Positions 1 through 8,351 of a stretch of DNA of 64,000 nt are shown here, in pieces; within the stretch, counting starts at the first letter, position 1; the number at the start of each line of letters is the position of its first letter. The notes under the pieces were generated by a model. That model was not told the origin of the DNA. It did not search any database and saw only the letters and a program-made list of their open reading frames with translations. Position numbers and translations under genes: made by a program. Origin of the DNA: an uncultured Candidatus Saccharibacteria bacterium (GTDB lineage: Bacteria; Patescibacteriota; Saccharimonadia; Saccharimonadales; Saccharimonadaceae); the NCBI GenBank assembly GCA_946530965.1, contig CAMNAK010000001.1, positions 372,001 through 436,000 of the forward strand, written 5' to 3'.

Positions 1-492
1 CTGCGCATGCGGAGAAAGATAAACTTTCAAATCTTCTGGTCGGCAGCTCATCTTATCTTTCAAAAAGCTCACAAACCTATATGTGCCATCTTCTTCTAGA
101 TTCTGCCTACCGCAGTGAACTAAACCTAAAACATCTTGTCGAACATCATAAAGCACGACACCCAAACAATCCGCAAGCGGCAAGAGTAGGGCAATGTCTT
201 TGGATTTCGCCACTAAGCCATCTGCCGTCTTTAATTTAGACTCGGGCTTCAAGATACAAAAATCCGCCAAATTATCCTCATTGACTTCGAAATACTCAAG
301 ATACGTTCCGCGATCATAAGTCGTCAAAACTCGCGCCGTTTTGCCTCCAGTCGTCTCGCATTCCTTAGCAACCTTCTTCTGATTAAAAATCACATTTTCA
401 TCTTCATCCTCAGAAAAAGAACGCATATTTCCATCAATGCGCAAAGACTCTAAAAACAATACTTTTCCGTCGCAAATTCGAAGTTTCCTCAT
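1..492 (-). CDS. PgeF/YfiH-family (LACC1-like) protein, 3' end outside window
   Basis: This is the first 164 codons of a minus-strand gene that runs off the left edge. The family (YfiH, also called PgeF or multicopper polyphenol oxidase) contains purine nucleoside phosphorylases and an enzyme that edits wrong peptidoglycan precursors. Visible motifs are TADG at 89-92, LADC at 106-109 (metal-ligand Cys) and HCGRQ at 126-130, in place of the usual HAGWRG with its conserved His. The ATG was chosen because a TACTAT box lies at 499-504, exactly 6 nt upstream, so the mRNA is probably leaderless. The family call is good; the substrate is unknown. Confidence 0.75.
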   Translation of the reverse strand, partial: MRKLRICDGKVLFLESLRIDGNMRSFSEDEDENVIFNQKKVAKECETTGGKTARVLTTYDRGTYLEYFEVNEDNLADFCILKPESKLKTADGLVAKSKDIALLLPLADCLGVVLYDVRQDVLGLVHCGRQNLEEDGTYRFVSFLKDKMSCRPEDLKVYLSPHAQ

Positions 493-498
493 ACATCA

Positions 499-504
499 AT
501 AGTA
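499..504 (-). promoter_or_regulatory. -10 box of the pgeF-like gene
   Basis: TACTAT (minus strand) ends 6 nt before the ATG at 492, placing the transcription start at or next to the start codon. Confidence 0.55.
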
Positions 505-537
505 TCATTCCGCGCCATACTCTTCTGTTTATTAGCC

Positions 538-622
538 ATTAGCTTGCAAAATCTGCAAGTTTTTACAGATAAGCCAATAATGCTCAGATGTATTAGCTTG
601 CAAAAATCGCAAGCTAATACAT
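538..622 (+). repeat. Dispersed structured repeat, copy 1
   Basis: Two short stem-loops with A-rich loops (CTTGCA/TGCAAG and TAGCTTGC/GCAAGCTA) flank a core at 567-591 beginning AGATAAGCC. The core recurs at 13159-13183 and, inverted, at 3430-3454. It lies between the divergent pgeF-like and aldolase genes. No other feature of this 194-nt spacer was seen except the two promoters. Confidence 0.75.
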
Positions 623-674
623 ACAAATAAAAAAACAACCAGAGTATTAGGAAATTTAACCACAAGCAATATGC

Positions 675-680
675 TACAAT
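675..680 (+). promoter_or_regulatory. Extended -10 of the aldolase fusion gene
   Basis: TGCTACAAT gives an extended -10 whose TACAAT ends 6 nt before the ATG at 687, predicting a leaderless transcript. Confidence 0.65.
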
Positions 681-686
681 AATACT

Positions 687-2537
687 ATGGCAACAGTCTT
701 AATAGTGGGCAATATTACTAAAGACATTTATCTTCGAATGGATAACCGTCGCAATCATTTCGAGAAAGACCAGTATGACACAAACTGGTTAGATATCGCA
801 TTTGACGGAAGTTCGCACAAATTCTATTCCCGCGCCTCAATCTATGGCGGCGCAAGCGTTAGCCTAGAGATTCTTGAACGCTTCGGAATTAACGCCCAAA
901 TCGTAAACACGCCAGCCCGCTTTATTGATGGTCAATTCTTGGCCAACGAAGCCCAAACAGATTACCGCTATATTCTTTGCCACGACAGAGATATTTCTTA
1001 TCTAACCCCAAGCGAGATTCGCGAATCCGCCTGGGAAGATCCAGACGCTGCTCCAGATTGGCTATATATCGACCGTAGTGCCAACATCACGCCAATCCTC
1101 GGTGAAAAGATTAGTAGCTACTTAAGCCTAAACAAAAAGACCAGGCTCGCCATCTTTATTAGCAAGCGCAGCAACCAAAATGCCCGCCATATGCAAAAGT
1201 TGCTTCGCCGCGCCAGCATCATTATGACCGACACTGCTCTTAGTTATCCTGCCAAGAACCCAGTCATAATCACGAACACTCACGTCATCTTCCAAGGTCG
1301 CCAGATTTCAGCCCCACTACATGTCGACAGTAAAGATTTGCTCACCAAGCTAAATATTCATCTAACTGTCGCCGCCACTATTCTTGGCGCAATTATTCGC
1401 GGCAAGACTGTCAACGAGTGTCTATTACTCGCTCGCGCTAACGTCGAAGAGTCCAAACTTGGCAATACCGCAAACCTAGCCAAGCTCGAAAAAGCCATCC
1501 TTGGCGATAAGTATCTCGTAGAAAAATTCACTCCGAAAGGACATAAAATGCTAGAAATCGAAGAAAACGCTGAGCTCATGATGACCCCAGGAAAGGGTAT
1601 TCTTGCCGCAGACGAATCTGGTGGCTCCATTCATAAAAAGTTCGAAGCTATGAACATCCCAGATGATGAACAGCATCGTCGCGACTATCGCAATCTCTTC
1701 TTTACGACCCCAGGTCTAGAAAACTATATTAGCGGCGTCATCCTATTCGACGAAACCGCAAGACAAAAAGCCGACAGCGGAGAAGATTTCGTAACCTTCC
1801 TTCGCAAGAAGAAGATTATTGCCGGTATCAAGGTCGACCAAGGTCTAGAAAACTTCGAAAATTCCGACGAGAAATACACTAAAGGTCTCGAAGGCCTCCC
1901 AGAACGCCTTTCCGAATACTACAAGATGGGCGCACGTTTCGCAAAGTGGCGCGCAGCCTTTGAGCTTACAGATCATAGCCCAAGCGACATGGCTATTCAG
2001 AAGAACGCCGAAATCCTTGCTCAATATGCAAAGGATTGCCAGGATGCCAATATCGTTCCTATCGTCGAGCCAGAATTAGTCTACGATGGCTACTATACAA
2101 TCGAACAGAACATCGAAACAACCGGCAAGATTCTAGACAAGCTCTTCGAAGAACTACAAAAGAAGAACGTCAATCTTCACGGCTGCATCCTCAAGTGTAA
2201 CATGGTACTAGCAGGCAAGAAATACGAAACTCAGTCCACCCCAGCAGAAGTCGGTAAAGCGACGGCAGATACGCTTCGCAAGCACGTTCCAGAAGAACTT
2301 GCAGGCGTTGTATTCCTAAGCGGCGGCCAGACTGTTCAGCAGGCCACAGATAACCTACAAGAGGTCACAAACAATGGCCCATTCCCATGGCCGGTCACTT
2401 TCAGCTACGCTCGCGCCTTGCAAGGCCCAGCCCTAGAAGCTTGGAAGGGCGATAACGCAAACTACACCGAAGCAAAGAACGCCTTCCTAGCTCGCCTCGT
2501 AGCAAACTGCGACGCATTGTCTAAGACAAATAGCTAA
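687..2537 (+). CDS. Degenerate PfkB-like domain fused to class I fructose-bisphosphate aldolase
   Basis: The 616-residue product has two parts. Residues 1-280 resemble a PfkB/ribokinase sugar kinase: a YGG motif at 53-55 and a C-terminal helix pattern at 213-262. The place of the catalytic DTxGAGD motif reads VDSKDLLTKLN (213-223), so the catalytic Asp is missing and kinase activity is doubtful. Residues 288-616 are a full class I aldolase (fructose-1,6-bisphosphate to DHAP and G3P, cytosol): GKGILAADES 302-311, KVD 382-384, WRA 421-423, VEPE 460-463 and the Schiff-base Lys503 in LKCNMV. An internal ATG at 1548 with its own ribosome site could yield the aldolase alone. A terminator follows at 2541. 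It heads a single-gene unit with a leaderless start. Confidence 0.88.
   Translation: MATVLIVGNITKDIYLRMDNRRNHFEKDQYDTNWLDIAFDGSSHKFYSRASIYGGASVSLEILERFGINAQIVNTPARFIDGQFLANEAQTDYRYILCHDRDISYLTPSEIRESAWEDPDAAPDWLYIDRSANITPILGEKISSYLSLNKKTRLAIFISKRSNQNARHMQKLLRRASIIMTDTALSYPAKNPVIITNTHVIFQGRQISAPLHVDSKDLLTKLNIHLTVAATILGAIIRGKTVNECLLLARANVEESKLGNTANLAKLEKAILGDKYLVEKFTPKGHKMLEIEENAELMMTPGKGILAADESGGSIHKKFEAMNIPDDEQHRRDYRNLFFTTPGLENYISGVILFDETARQKADSGEDFVTFLRKKKIIAGIKVDQGLENFENSDEKYTKGLEGLPERLSEYYKMGARFAKWRAAFELTDHSPSDMAIQKNAEILAQYAKDCQDANIVPIVEPELVYDGYYTIEQNIETTGKILDKLFEELQKKNVNLHGCILKCNMVLAGKKYETQSTPAEVGKATADTLRKHVPEELAGVVFLSGGQTVQQATDNLQEVTNNGPFPWPVTFSYARALQGPALEAWKGDNANYTEAKNAFLARLVANCDALSKTNS
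1535..1550 (+). promoter_or_regulatory. Internal ribosome binding site and ATG for stand-alone aldolase
   Basis: GAAAGGA at 1535-1541 is followed after 6 nt by an in-frame ATG (1548, codon 288), exactly at the boundary between the kinase-like part and the aldolase. A 329-residue aldolase of normal family length would result. Confidence 0.5.
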
Positions 2538-2540
2538 ACA

Positions 2541-2566
2541 AATACTCCCGAAAGGGAGTATTTTTG
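2541..2566 (+). terminator. Terminator of the aldolase gene
   Basis: The stem ATACTCCC/GGGAGTAT with a GAAA loop runs into a T tract. Confidence 0.85.
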
Positions 2567-2573
2567 TATCCAC

Positions 2574-2605
2574 AAAAAAACACCCCGACCAGCAGGGTGT
2601 TTTCA
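2574..2605 (-). terminator. Terminator of rplY
   Basis: On the minus strand ACACCC pairs with GGGTGT and is followed by seven T. Confidence 0.8.
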
Positions 2606-2616
2606 AAGCTATTAAA

Positions 2617-3291
2617 CTAAGCTTCTTCTTTCTTTTCTTCTTCAGCAGCTTCAGCAGCAGCTTCTTCTGCGCGAGTCTCTTCGGCAGCCTTATCGGCCTC
2701 AGCCTTTGCTTCGCGTTCTGCAGCTTCCTGAGCTGGATCGTAAACGTTTGCAATTACAGCTTCAGTGTCAAGCTCTTTATCTACGAACTCTACGCCTTTT
2801 GGAAGGGTAATATCTGCAATAACTAGGCGATCGCCAGCAGCTGCAAGTTTCGTTGCGTCAACTTCGATTGCTTCTGGAAGATCAGCAGGCTTTGCCTTAA
2901 CGTCGATTTCTTCAAGAACATGTAGGATCTCTAGGTGAGCCTTAGCGGCTTCAGATGCTTCAAAGTTTACAATCTTGATTGGAGCAGTAGCTTCAACGAC
3001 GGCGCTAGCCTTGATTGCCTGGAATTCAACGTTATCGATGGAATGCTTAACTGGGTTGATAGCAACATTCTTGATCATGGCCATCTGCTTCTTGCCATCA
3101 ATCATTAGATCGATTGGAGAATGATAACCGGCAGCACGGACTGCCTTATCTGTTTCTACATACTCAGACTGAGTCAAAATCGGCTCTTTACCACCAAAAA
3201 CGACTGAAGGAACAATGCCTTGCTCGCGGAGGGATTTTGCTTTCTTTCCGGTAAGCTCACGCTTGGTGAGATTCAATGAAGTTTCACTCAT
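2617..3291 (-). CDS. rplY: Large ribosomal subunit protein bL25, CTC form
   Basis: The 224-residue protein binds 5S rRNA in the large subunit. Residues 1-95 carry the L25 domain (GKKAKSLREQGIVPSVVFGG at 16-35); about 100-190 form the second beta domain typical of the longer CTC/TL5 type. The tail (190-224) is an unusual run of Ala, Glu and Lys that is probably disordered. It is a single gene read away from uvrA's end with its own terminator at 2574. The start ATG has a weak purine-rich site upstream. L25 is absent from many reduced genomes, so its presence is worth noting. Confidence 0.93.
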   Translation of the reverse strand: MSETSLNLTKRELTGKKAKSLREQGIVPSVVFGGKEPILTQSEYVETDKAVRAAGYHSPIDLMIDGKKQMAMIKNVAINPVKHSIDNVEFQAIKASAVVEATAPIKIVNFEASEAAKAHLEILHVLEEIDVKAKPADLPEAIEVDATKLAAAGDRLVIADITLPKGVEFVDKELDTEAVIANVYDPAQEAAEREAKAEADKAAEETRAEEAAAEAAEEEKKEEA

Positions 3292-3400
3292 GATTTTCTT
3301 TCCCTAAATTAACCTTTTATATCTAATATGTTACCCCATTTAATTTATCTTAGCAAACAGATAAAGCTTAAAATATTAGCACATAAAAAAACGAATGTGC

Positions 3401-3485
3401 GCATTAGCTTGCCATTTTGGAAAGTTAAAACACCTGAGTGTTATTGGCTTATCTATTTAAACTTTCCATTTTGGCAAGCTAAAGC
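3401..3485 (-). repeat. Dispersed structured repeat, copy 3 (inverted)
   Basis: Read on the minus strand this has the same plan as copies 1 and 2: a mismatched small stem with an AAAAT loop, the conserved core (3430-3454) and a second small stem. The ends AGCTTGCC and GGCAAGCT can also pair over the whole element. It lies about 40 nt downstream of the uvrA stop in the same orientation as uvrA. Confidence 0.75.
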
Positions 3486-3522
3486 CTATATAGCGAAACC
3501 AACAAGCAGGGAAAAGATTCTG

Positions 3523-6381
3523 CTATTTCAATAGTTTCTTTAGATATTCGCCAGTGACAGAATTGGCATTCTTTGCCACCTCTTCAGGCGTACCAACAGC
3601 AACAACCTTACCACCACCTTGGCCGCCTTCTGGACCCATATCGATGATATAATCCGCGCTCTTAATCACATCAAGATTGTGCTCGATAATAATCATCGAA
3701 TTGCCGCCATCTACGAGCTTTTGCAAGATAGAGAGCAAGCGACCAACGTCATCCGTATGAAGACCTGTCGTAGGCTCATCAAGGATATACAAAGTCTTAC
3801 CGGTTGAACGACGCGCAAGCTCGGTTGCAAGCTTAATACGCTGCGCCTCGCCACCAGAGAAGGTTGTTGCTGGCTGACCAAGACGAATATAGCCAAGACC
3901 AACTTCTTGCAAAGTCTTCATCTTGTTAGCGATTACAGGAATATTCTCAAAGAATTCAACTGCCTCATCAACCGTCATCTCAAGCACATCAGAAATCGTC
4001 TTGCCTTTATAGCGAACTTCAAGTGCCTCGCGGTTATATCTCTTACCATGGCAAGCATCACAAGTTACAAAGACATCTGGCAAGAAATGCATCTCGATCT
4101 TAATAACGCCATCACCCTGACAATTCTCGCAGCGGCCACCTTTAACATTGAAAGAGAAGCGGCCAGGACCATAACCGCGCACTTGCGCCTCTGGCTGATT
4201 AGCGAACAAATCACGAATATAGTTAAACACACCAGTATATGTTGCTGGATTCGAACGAGGAGTACGGCCAATCGGCGACTGATCAATCACGATAGCCTTA
4301 TTTAGGTTCTCGATACCATCAATGCGATCATGGGCGCCAGGAACCGTCTGAGCGCGATGCAGGCGCGCTAGGAGCTCATTAGCCACAATACTATTCACGA
4401 GCGTAGACTTACCCGAACCAGACACACCAGAAACGACCGTCATAACACCAAGTGGAAACTTTACGTCAATGTTCTTCAAGTTGTTCTCGCGCGCGCCAAT
4501 CACCTCCAAATACTTGCCGCTTGGTTTGCGGCGCTTCTTTGGCACAGCAATCTTTTTCTTACCAGAAAGATACTGACCCGTAATCGAATCTTTTATCTTT
4601 GCAACTTCGTCAGGCGTGCCAGCAGCAACTACTTCACCGCCTTTAACACCAGCACCAGGACCAATATCTACAAGATAATCTGCCGCACGAATCGTATCTT
4701 CGTCATGCTCGACCACAATAACCGTGTTATGAAGATCGCGAAGATGTTTCAAAGTAGCAATCAAACGGTCGTTATCTCTCTGATGCAAACCAATCGAAGG
4801 CTCATCGAGCACATACAAAACACCCTGAAGACCAGAACCAATCTGCGTCGCCAAACGAATGCGCTGCGCCTCACCGCCAGAAAGGGTGGCCGCCGAGCGA
4901 GAAAGCTCAAGATAGTTAAGACCAACGTCCTTCATGAAACCAACACGAGATTTAATCTCCTTCAAAATCGGACCAGCAATCATCTGCTCGTTTTCAGTTA
5001 GACCAAGGTCACCACTCAATACATCGAGCGTCTGATCGACATCCATCGAGCACATATCCATGATGTTAAGATCATGAACCGTAACCGCCAAAACAACCGG
5101 CTTCAAGCGCGCACCATGACAGCTCTGGCAAACCCTCTCACGCATAAAGCGCTCGATATCTTTGCGAATAAACTCCGACTCGGTTTCTTTGTGCCTTCTT
5201 TCAAGGTTAGGGATCACGCCTTCATAAACCGAATCATATTCATAGCCATTACTTAGCTTAACGTGGTATTTTTCGTCGCCTGTACCATAAAGAATAATAT
5301 GCTTTGCTTCGTCGGAAAGCAGGCCAATCGGCTCACGTACCGAGAAACCATGTCTCTCACCGACCGCAGCAAGGCGCTTTAGCCACCAAGAATCCTGATT
5401 AATACGGTTATATGGGCGAATTCCACCCTCAGCAATCGTCAAGTTAGGATTCAAAACAAGTTCTGGATCAATTTCCATTCTCGTACCAAGGCCAGTACAG
5501 ACCGGACAGGCACCCTGTGGCTGGTTAAACGAGAATAGACGAGGCTCAAGCTCTGGGATCAACTCATCTGGATGATCTGGACAAGCATAACGCTGCGAAT
5601 AAGTTACAACTTCCGCATCCAAAGTATTGATATGATTGCCGCCAAGCGCCGTCGAATTATCCTTAATACAAAGCACCTTCAAAATGCCGTCGCCAAGCGT
5701 CAAAGCCTGCTCGACTGATGACGAAATACGACTCTCCATATCTGGAGCCATCACATAACGATCCACGACGATTTCAATATCGTGGTATAGATTCTTGTCT
5801 AGCTCTGGCCATTCATCAAGAGAATAGATAATACCGTCAACGCGCGCACGCGCAAAACCCTTTGCCTGATATTGCTCACCAATATGCGAGAAAGAACCTT
5901 TCTTATGCGTAACAATTGGCGCCAAAATCATAAGCTTCGAAGAAACTTTCCAAGTCAGAACCTGATCAATCACATCCTGGACACTGCGCTTTGCGACCTC
6001 TTTATGACAAATCGGACAATGTGGCACACCAATACGCGCAAAGAGAAGACGAAGATAATCATAGATTTCCGTTACGGTTGCGACCGTAGAACGAGGGTTA
6101 CGCGAGGTGGATTTCTGATCAATCGAAATGGCTGGAGAAAGACCAGTAATCATATCAACGTCAGGCTTATCCATAACGCCTAGGAACATACGAGCATAAG
6201 ACGAAAGAGACTCAACATAGCGACGCTGACCTTCAGCATAAATCGTGTCAAAAGCAAGGGAAGATTTTCCGGAACCAGAAAGCCCCGTCATGACAACGAG
6301 CTTATCTCGCGGAATGTCAATGTCTATGTTTTTAAGATTGTTCGCGCGCGCACCGCGAATCCTGATTACGTCTCCATCCAT
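3523..6381 (-). CDS. uvrA: Excinuclease ABC subunit A
   Basis: UvrA (952 residues, normal length) is the damage-sensing ATPase dimer of nucleotide excision repair and loads UvrB. Both ABC modules are visible: Walker A GLSGSGKS near residue 33 and GVSGSGKS in the second half, two LSGGE/FSGGE signatures, and the zinc modules CPxC, CQSC and CENC/CDAC. It is not in an operon with uvrB, which lies 4.7 kb away on the other strand. A TATAAT box at 6390-6395 lies 8 nt before the ATG, so the mRNA is leaderless or nearly so. No good terminator with a T tract was seen; the structured repeat at 3401 follows instead. Confidence 0.98.
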   Translation of the reverse strand: MDGDVIRIRGARANNLKNIDIDIPRDKLVVMTGLSGSGKSSLAFDTIYAEGQRRYVESLSSYARMFLGVMDKPDVDMITGLSPAISIDQKSTSRNPRSTVATVTEIYDYLRLLFARIGVPHCPICHKEVAKRSVQDVIDQVLTWKVSSKLMILAPIVTHKKGSFSHIGEQYQAKGFARARVDGIIYSLDEWPELDKNLYHDIEIVVDRYVMAPDMESRISSSVEQALTLGDGILKVLCIKDNSTALGGNHINTLDAEVVTYSQRYACPDHPDELIPELEPRLFSFNQPQGACPVCTGLGTRMEIDPELVLNPNLTIAEGGIRPYNRINQDSWWLKRLAAVGERHGFSVREPIGLLSDEAKHIILYGTGDEKYHVKLSNGYEYDSVYEGVIPNLERRHKETESEFIRKDIERFMRERVCQSCHGARLKPVVLAVTVHDLNIMDMCSMDVDQTLDVLSGDLGLTENEQMIAGPILKEIKSRVGFMKDVGLNYLELSRSAATLSGGEAQRIRLATQIGSGLQGVLYVLDEPSIGLHQRDNDRLIATLKHLRDLHNTVIVVEHDEDTIRAADYLVDIGPGAGVKGGEVVAAGTPDEVAKIKDSITGQYLSGKKKIAVPKKRRKPSGKYLEVIGARENNLKNIDVKFPLGVMTVVSGVSGSGKSTLVNSIVANELLARLHRAQTVPGAHDRIDGIENLNKAIVIDQSPIGRTPRSNPATYTGVFNYIRDLFANQPEAQVRGYGPGRFSFNVKGGRCENCQGDGVIKIEMHFLPDVFVTCDACHGKRYNREALEVRYKGKTISDVLEMTVDEAVEFFENIPVIANKMKTLQEVGLGYIRLGQPATTFSGGEAQRIKLATELARRSTGKTLYILDEPTTGLHTDDVGRLLSILQKLVDGGNSMIIIEHNLDVIKSADYIIDMGPEGGQGGGKVVAVGTPEEVAKNANSVTGEYLKKLLK

Positions 6382-6389
6382 GGCTAGAA

Positions 6390-6395
6390 ATTATA
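6390..6395 (-). promoter_or_regulatory. -10 box of uvrA
   Basis: A perfect TATAAT on the minus strand lies 8 nt before the uvrA ATG. Confidence 0.65.
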
Positions 6396-6476
6396 CCTTA
6401 AAATCGCCCAAAAATCCAGTAGCCAAGACTTGCGTAGATTATCTTTTTATTTTCTAATCAATACTTTTATAACCAT

Positions 6477-6510
6477 GCAAAAGCGCCCGAACAAGTCGAG
6501 CGCTTAGGAT
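6477..6510 (-). terminator. Terminator of 6512-7192
   Basis: AAGCGC and GCGCTT, with a second inner CG pairing, form a stem followed by TTTT on the minus strand. Confidence 0.7.
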
Positions 6511-6511
6511 T

Positions 6512-7192
6512 TTAGATACCGTCAAATGTGACCATGTCGCCATCGTCATCCGGATCTTCATCGTCGTCCTCGTAATGATCAAGCTCATCGCCAAGATCGT
6601 CGATATCGGCTTCAGTGAAACCTTCGTCGTCATCATCGTCGGCATTTTCTGCCTCGATATCCATCTCTTCAAAGGATTCGTCGAAGTCGCCGCTGATGCT
6701 TTTAATCGAAACAGCAGACCAAATGTCATCATCGCCATCGCCTTCGATAGAAACGACCGTTACGATGTCTTCTTTAGACTCGTGTTTGACTTCATAGGAA
6801 ATGCTATATGTCGAAATAACAATGCAAGTTCCTACGCCTGGAGCAAAGCTTGAAACTTTTCGGCTCGTAAGCTCTACGTAATCCAAAGGAGCAGAGCAAC
6901 GCGCCGCAACCTCAGTCGTGAGCGCAGGATCGTCCTCGATCAGCTCGTCAAGATCATCAATCCAGCTTATTCCATAAGCTGTTGTCAGAACTTCAACGCG
7001 AACATCGATCGAGACCTCTTCGTCGGGAACAAATCTTTGAAAACAAGAATCTTTCAACTTAACATCATTGCATATAATCGCTCTTCCACGCGAAGATGTT
7101 TCGCTATTCGGAAAGAAACGAACAATGATTTCCTCGCCGTTAACTCTTGTTGCAAAGTAGTTCTTACACCCGTCAATATATAGTCTATACAT
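6512..7192 (-). CDS. Acidic unknown protein sharing a module with 7432-8217
   Basis: I do not recognise this 226-residue protein. Residues 1-120 resemble the modules of the upstream gene: AYGISWIDDLDEL at 72-84 aligns with LYGMAWLDSI and a hydrophobic beta-rich N-terminus. The last 60 residues are nearly all Asp and Glu, probably disordered. No signal peptide or membrane segment is seen, so it is likely cytosolic. The start has a strong GGAGGTGA site 6 nt upstream and a consensus promoter (TTGATT-17-TATAAT), leaving a leader of about 140 nt with competing hairpins. Codon use (CCG, AGA) differs from core genes. Confidence 0.8.
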   Translation of the reverse strand: MYRLYIDGCKNYFATRVNGEEIIVRFFPNSETSSRGRAIICNDVKLKDSCFQRFVPDEEVSIDVRVEVLTTAYGISWIDDLDELIEDDPALTTEVAARCSAPLDYVELTSRKVSSFAPGVGTCIVISTYSISYEVKHESKEDIVTVVSIEGDGDDDIWSAVSIKSISGDFDESFEEMDIEAENADDDDDEGFTEADIDDLGDELDHYEDDDEDPDDDGDMVTFDGI

Positions 7193-7194
7193 AA

Positions 7195-7333
7195 TTCACC
7201 TCCACGTAAGCCCGCCGGCAGATTGTTTTGTCTGCCGCGGCTTTTCTGCGGCAGCTTTAACAACCTGATTCCAAGTCGCTAAAGTTGCCGCAAAACGGAG
7301 GTGCGGTATCTAATTCAATCTCTTAAAGTACAT
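7195..7333 (-). promoter_or_regulatory. Structured 5' leader with competing hairpins and anti-SD
   Basis: On the minus strand CTGCCGC can pair with GCGGCAG, but the GGCAGA part can instead pair with TCTGCC just before the ribosome site. Farther 5' lies CCGCACCTCC (about 7290-7305), whose CACCTCC is fully complementary to the GGAGGTG ribosome site. The leader could therefore switch translation on and off. It matches no riboswitch family I know. Confidence 0.45.
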
Positions 7334-7339
7334 ACCCTT

Positions 7340-7368
7340 ATTATACCATAAACGGCATAAAAAATCAA
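7340..7368 (-). promoter_or_regulatory. Promoter of 6512-7192
   Basis: TTGATT (7363-7368), a 17-nt spacer and an extended TATGGTATAAT (TATAAT 7340-7345) on the minus strand. The -35 overlaps the T tract of the upstream gene's terminator. Confidence 0.75.
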
Positions 7369-7412
7369 GCGCCGCACGGAGTTTTACCTCTTTAGCGACG
7401 CTTTGATACGCA
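7362..7412 (-). terminator. Terminator of 7432-8217
   Basis: AAGCGTCGC pairs with GCGGCGCTT across a loop, followed by a T tract on the minus strand. Confidence 0.7.
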
Positions 7413-7431
7413 TTTCGATTTTTGCAAATCA

Positions 7432-8217
7432 TCATTCCGGATCCCAGGGCCAAATCGGCCGCCCCAGCACAAAAGCACGAAGAATCAGCTGACCGTCAGA
7501 GAGTTCGCTGAACCTCCCGGATTTACGGATCTCCTTCAGCCAAGAATCGCCGTGCTCTTCAAGGAAGAGAAGAGAACGTACACTCATCGGCACGTCATAG
7601 GTCGAAATCGACTTAAAGAAGCCAGCCGGCACGCCGCAGGCATCTGCATAGCGTATACCGTTTACGTCACGTACTCTCCAGCAGCACATCTCACCCTCGT
7701 GCTCAGCAGCATAATAAACATCGTTCGGCCCGAAATCGCGACAGATGAACCACTCATTACGAGTCAGCTTATCGCGCGTATAGCTGAGCTTGTTGCAAAT
7801 CAGCTCTCCAGGCTTTCCGTCTACGATATGCTGCTGAATCATCTCGCCATTTGCCTTCCAGCGGCGCTCGACCGTTCCGTCTTCGTATTCAACCTTAGAA
7901 AGCTCGTAAACATCCTTGATTGGCTTACCAAGAATGAAGACGGCGACTTCTACGGTCTTTTCTACAGACAGGACAAGGCGTCCTCTTTCTGCGATCGAAT
8001 CGAGCCAGGCCATACCATACAGGTTCATGAAGGATGCGATGCGAATGTCCTTAGGCGTGATACCGAGCTGAATCTCATGGCTCTCAATCTCGCCGTCAGG
8101 AGCATTACATTTTGTTACGAAGTCCTTGTTAATAACCCTGAAATAGTGAGTCTTGCCCAGCGCGTCAGAAAAAGCGAAATACGAATAGTCTTTATCTCTC
8201 AGAAACCAATATTTCAT
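7432..8217 (-). CDS. Unknown protein built of two copies of a novel module
   Basis: I do not recognise this 261-residue protein. It is an internal duplication: residues 3-101 and 155-256 align. Each starts with W-F-hydrophobic-x-R-D, carries an aromatic strand pattern, then a helix (LYGMAWLDSIAERGR 67-80; EHGDSWLKEIRKSGR 221-235) and ends in FILGKPI (94-100) or FVLGRPI (249-255). A third copy lies in the downstream gene 6512-7192. No signal peptide or membrane segment is seen. It is a single gene with its own promoter (8277-8306) and terminator. The ribosome site GGGGG/AGGGGG lies just upstream of the ATG. Confidence 0.8.
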   Translation of the reverse strand: MKYWFLRDKDYSYFAFSDALGKTHYFRVINKDFVTKCNAPDGEIESHEIQLGITPKDIRIASFMNLYGMAWLDSIAERGRLVLSVEKTVEVAVFILGKPIKDVYELSKVEYEDGTVERRWKANGEMIQQHIVDGKPGELICNKLSYTRDKLTRNEWFICRDFGPNDVYYAAEHEGEMCCWRVRDVNGIRYADACGVPAGFFKSISTYDVPMSVRSLLFLEEHGDSWLKEIRKSGRFSELSDGQLILRAFVLGRPIWPWDPE

Positions 8218-8276
8218 AAAAACACCCCCTTAGGTTTTAGAATCGAAATGCGTTTTAAAGAGCAAAGTATCTTATC

Positions 8277-8306
8277 TTTATATCACATACTATAACCGCA
8301 ATTCAA
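8277..8306 (-). promoter_or_regulatory. Promoter of 7432-8217
   Basis: TTGAAT (8301-8306), 18 nt, TATAAA (8277-8282) on the minus strand. Confidence 0.5.
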
Positions 8307-8339
8307 AGAGACGCCAAGAGTAAAAACCTGCTTTCGTGG

Positions 8340-8345
8340 TATAAT
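8340..8345 (+). promoter_or_regulatory. Extended -10 of the murL operon
   Basis: TGGTATAAT; the TATAAT ends 6 nt before the murL ATG at 8352, predicting a leaderless mRNA. Confidence 0.75.
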
Positions 8346-8351
8346 ATTCTT

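Noticed and set aside
3907-4305. 132-codon open frame opposite uvrA (and similar long frames opposite other core genes)
   Set aside because: Antisense frames follow from the codon use of uvrA; there is no promoter or ribosome site.
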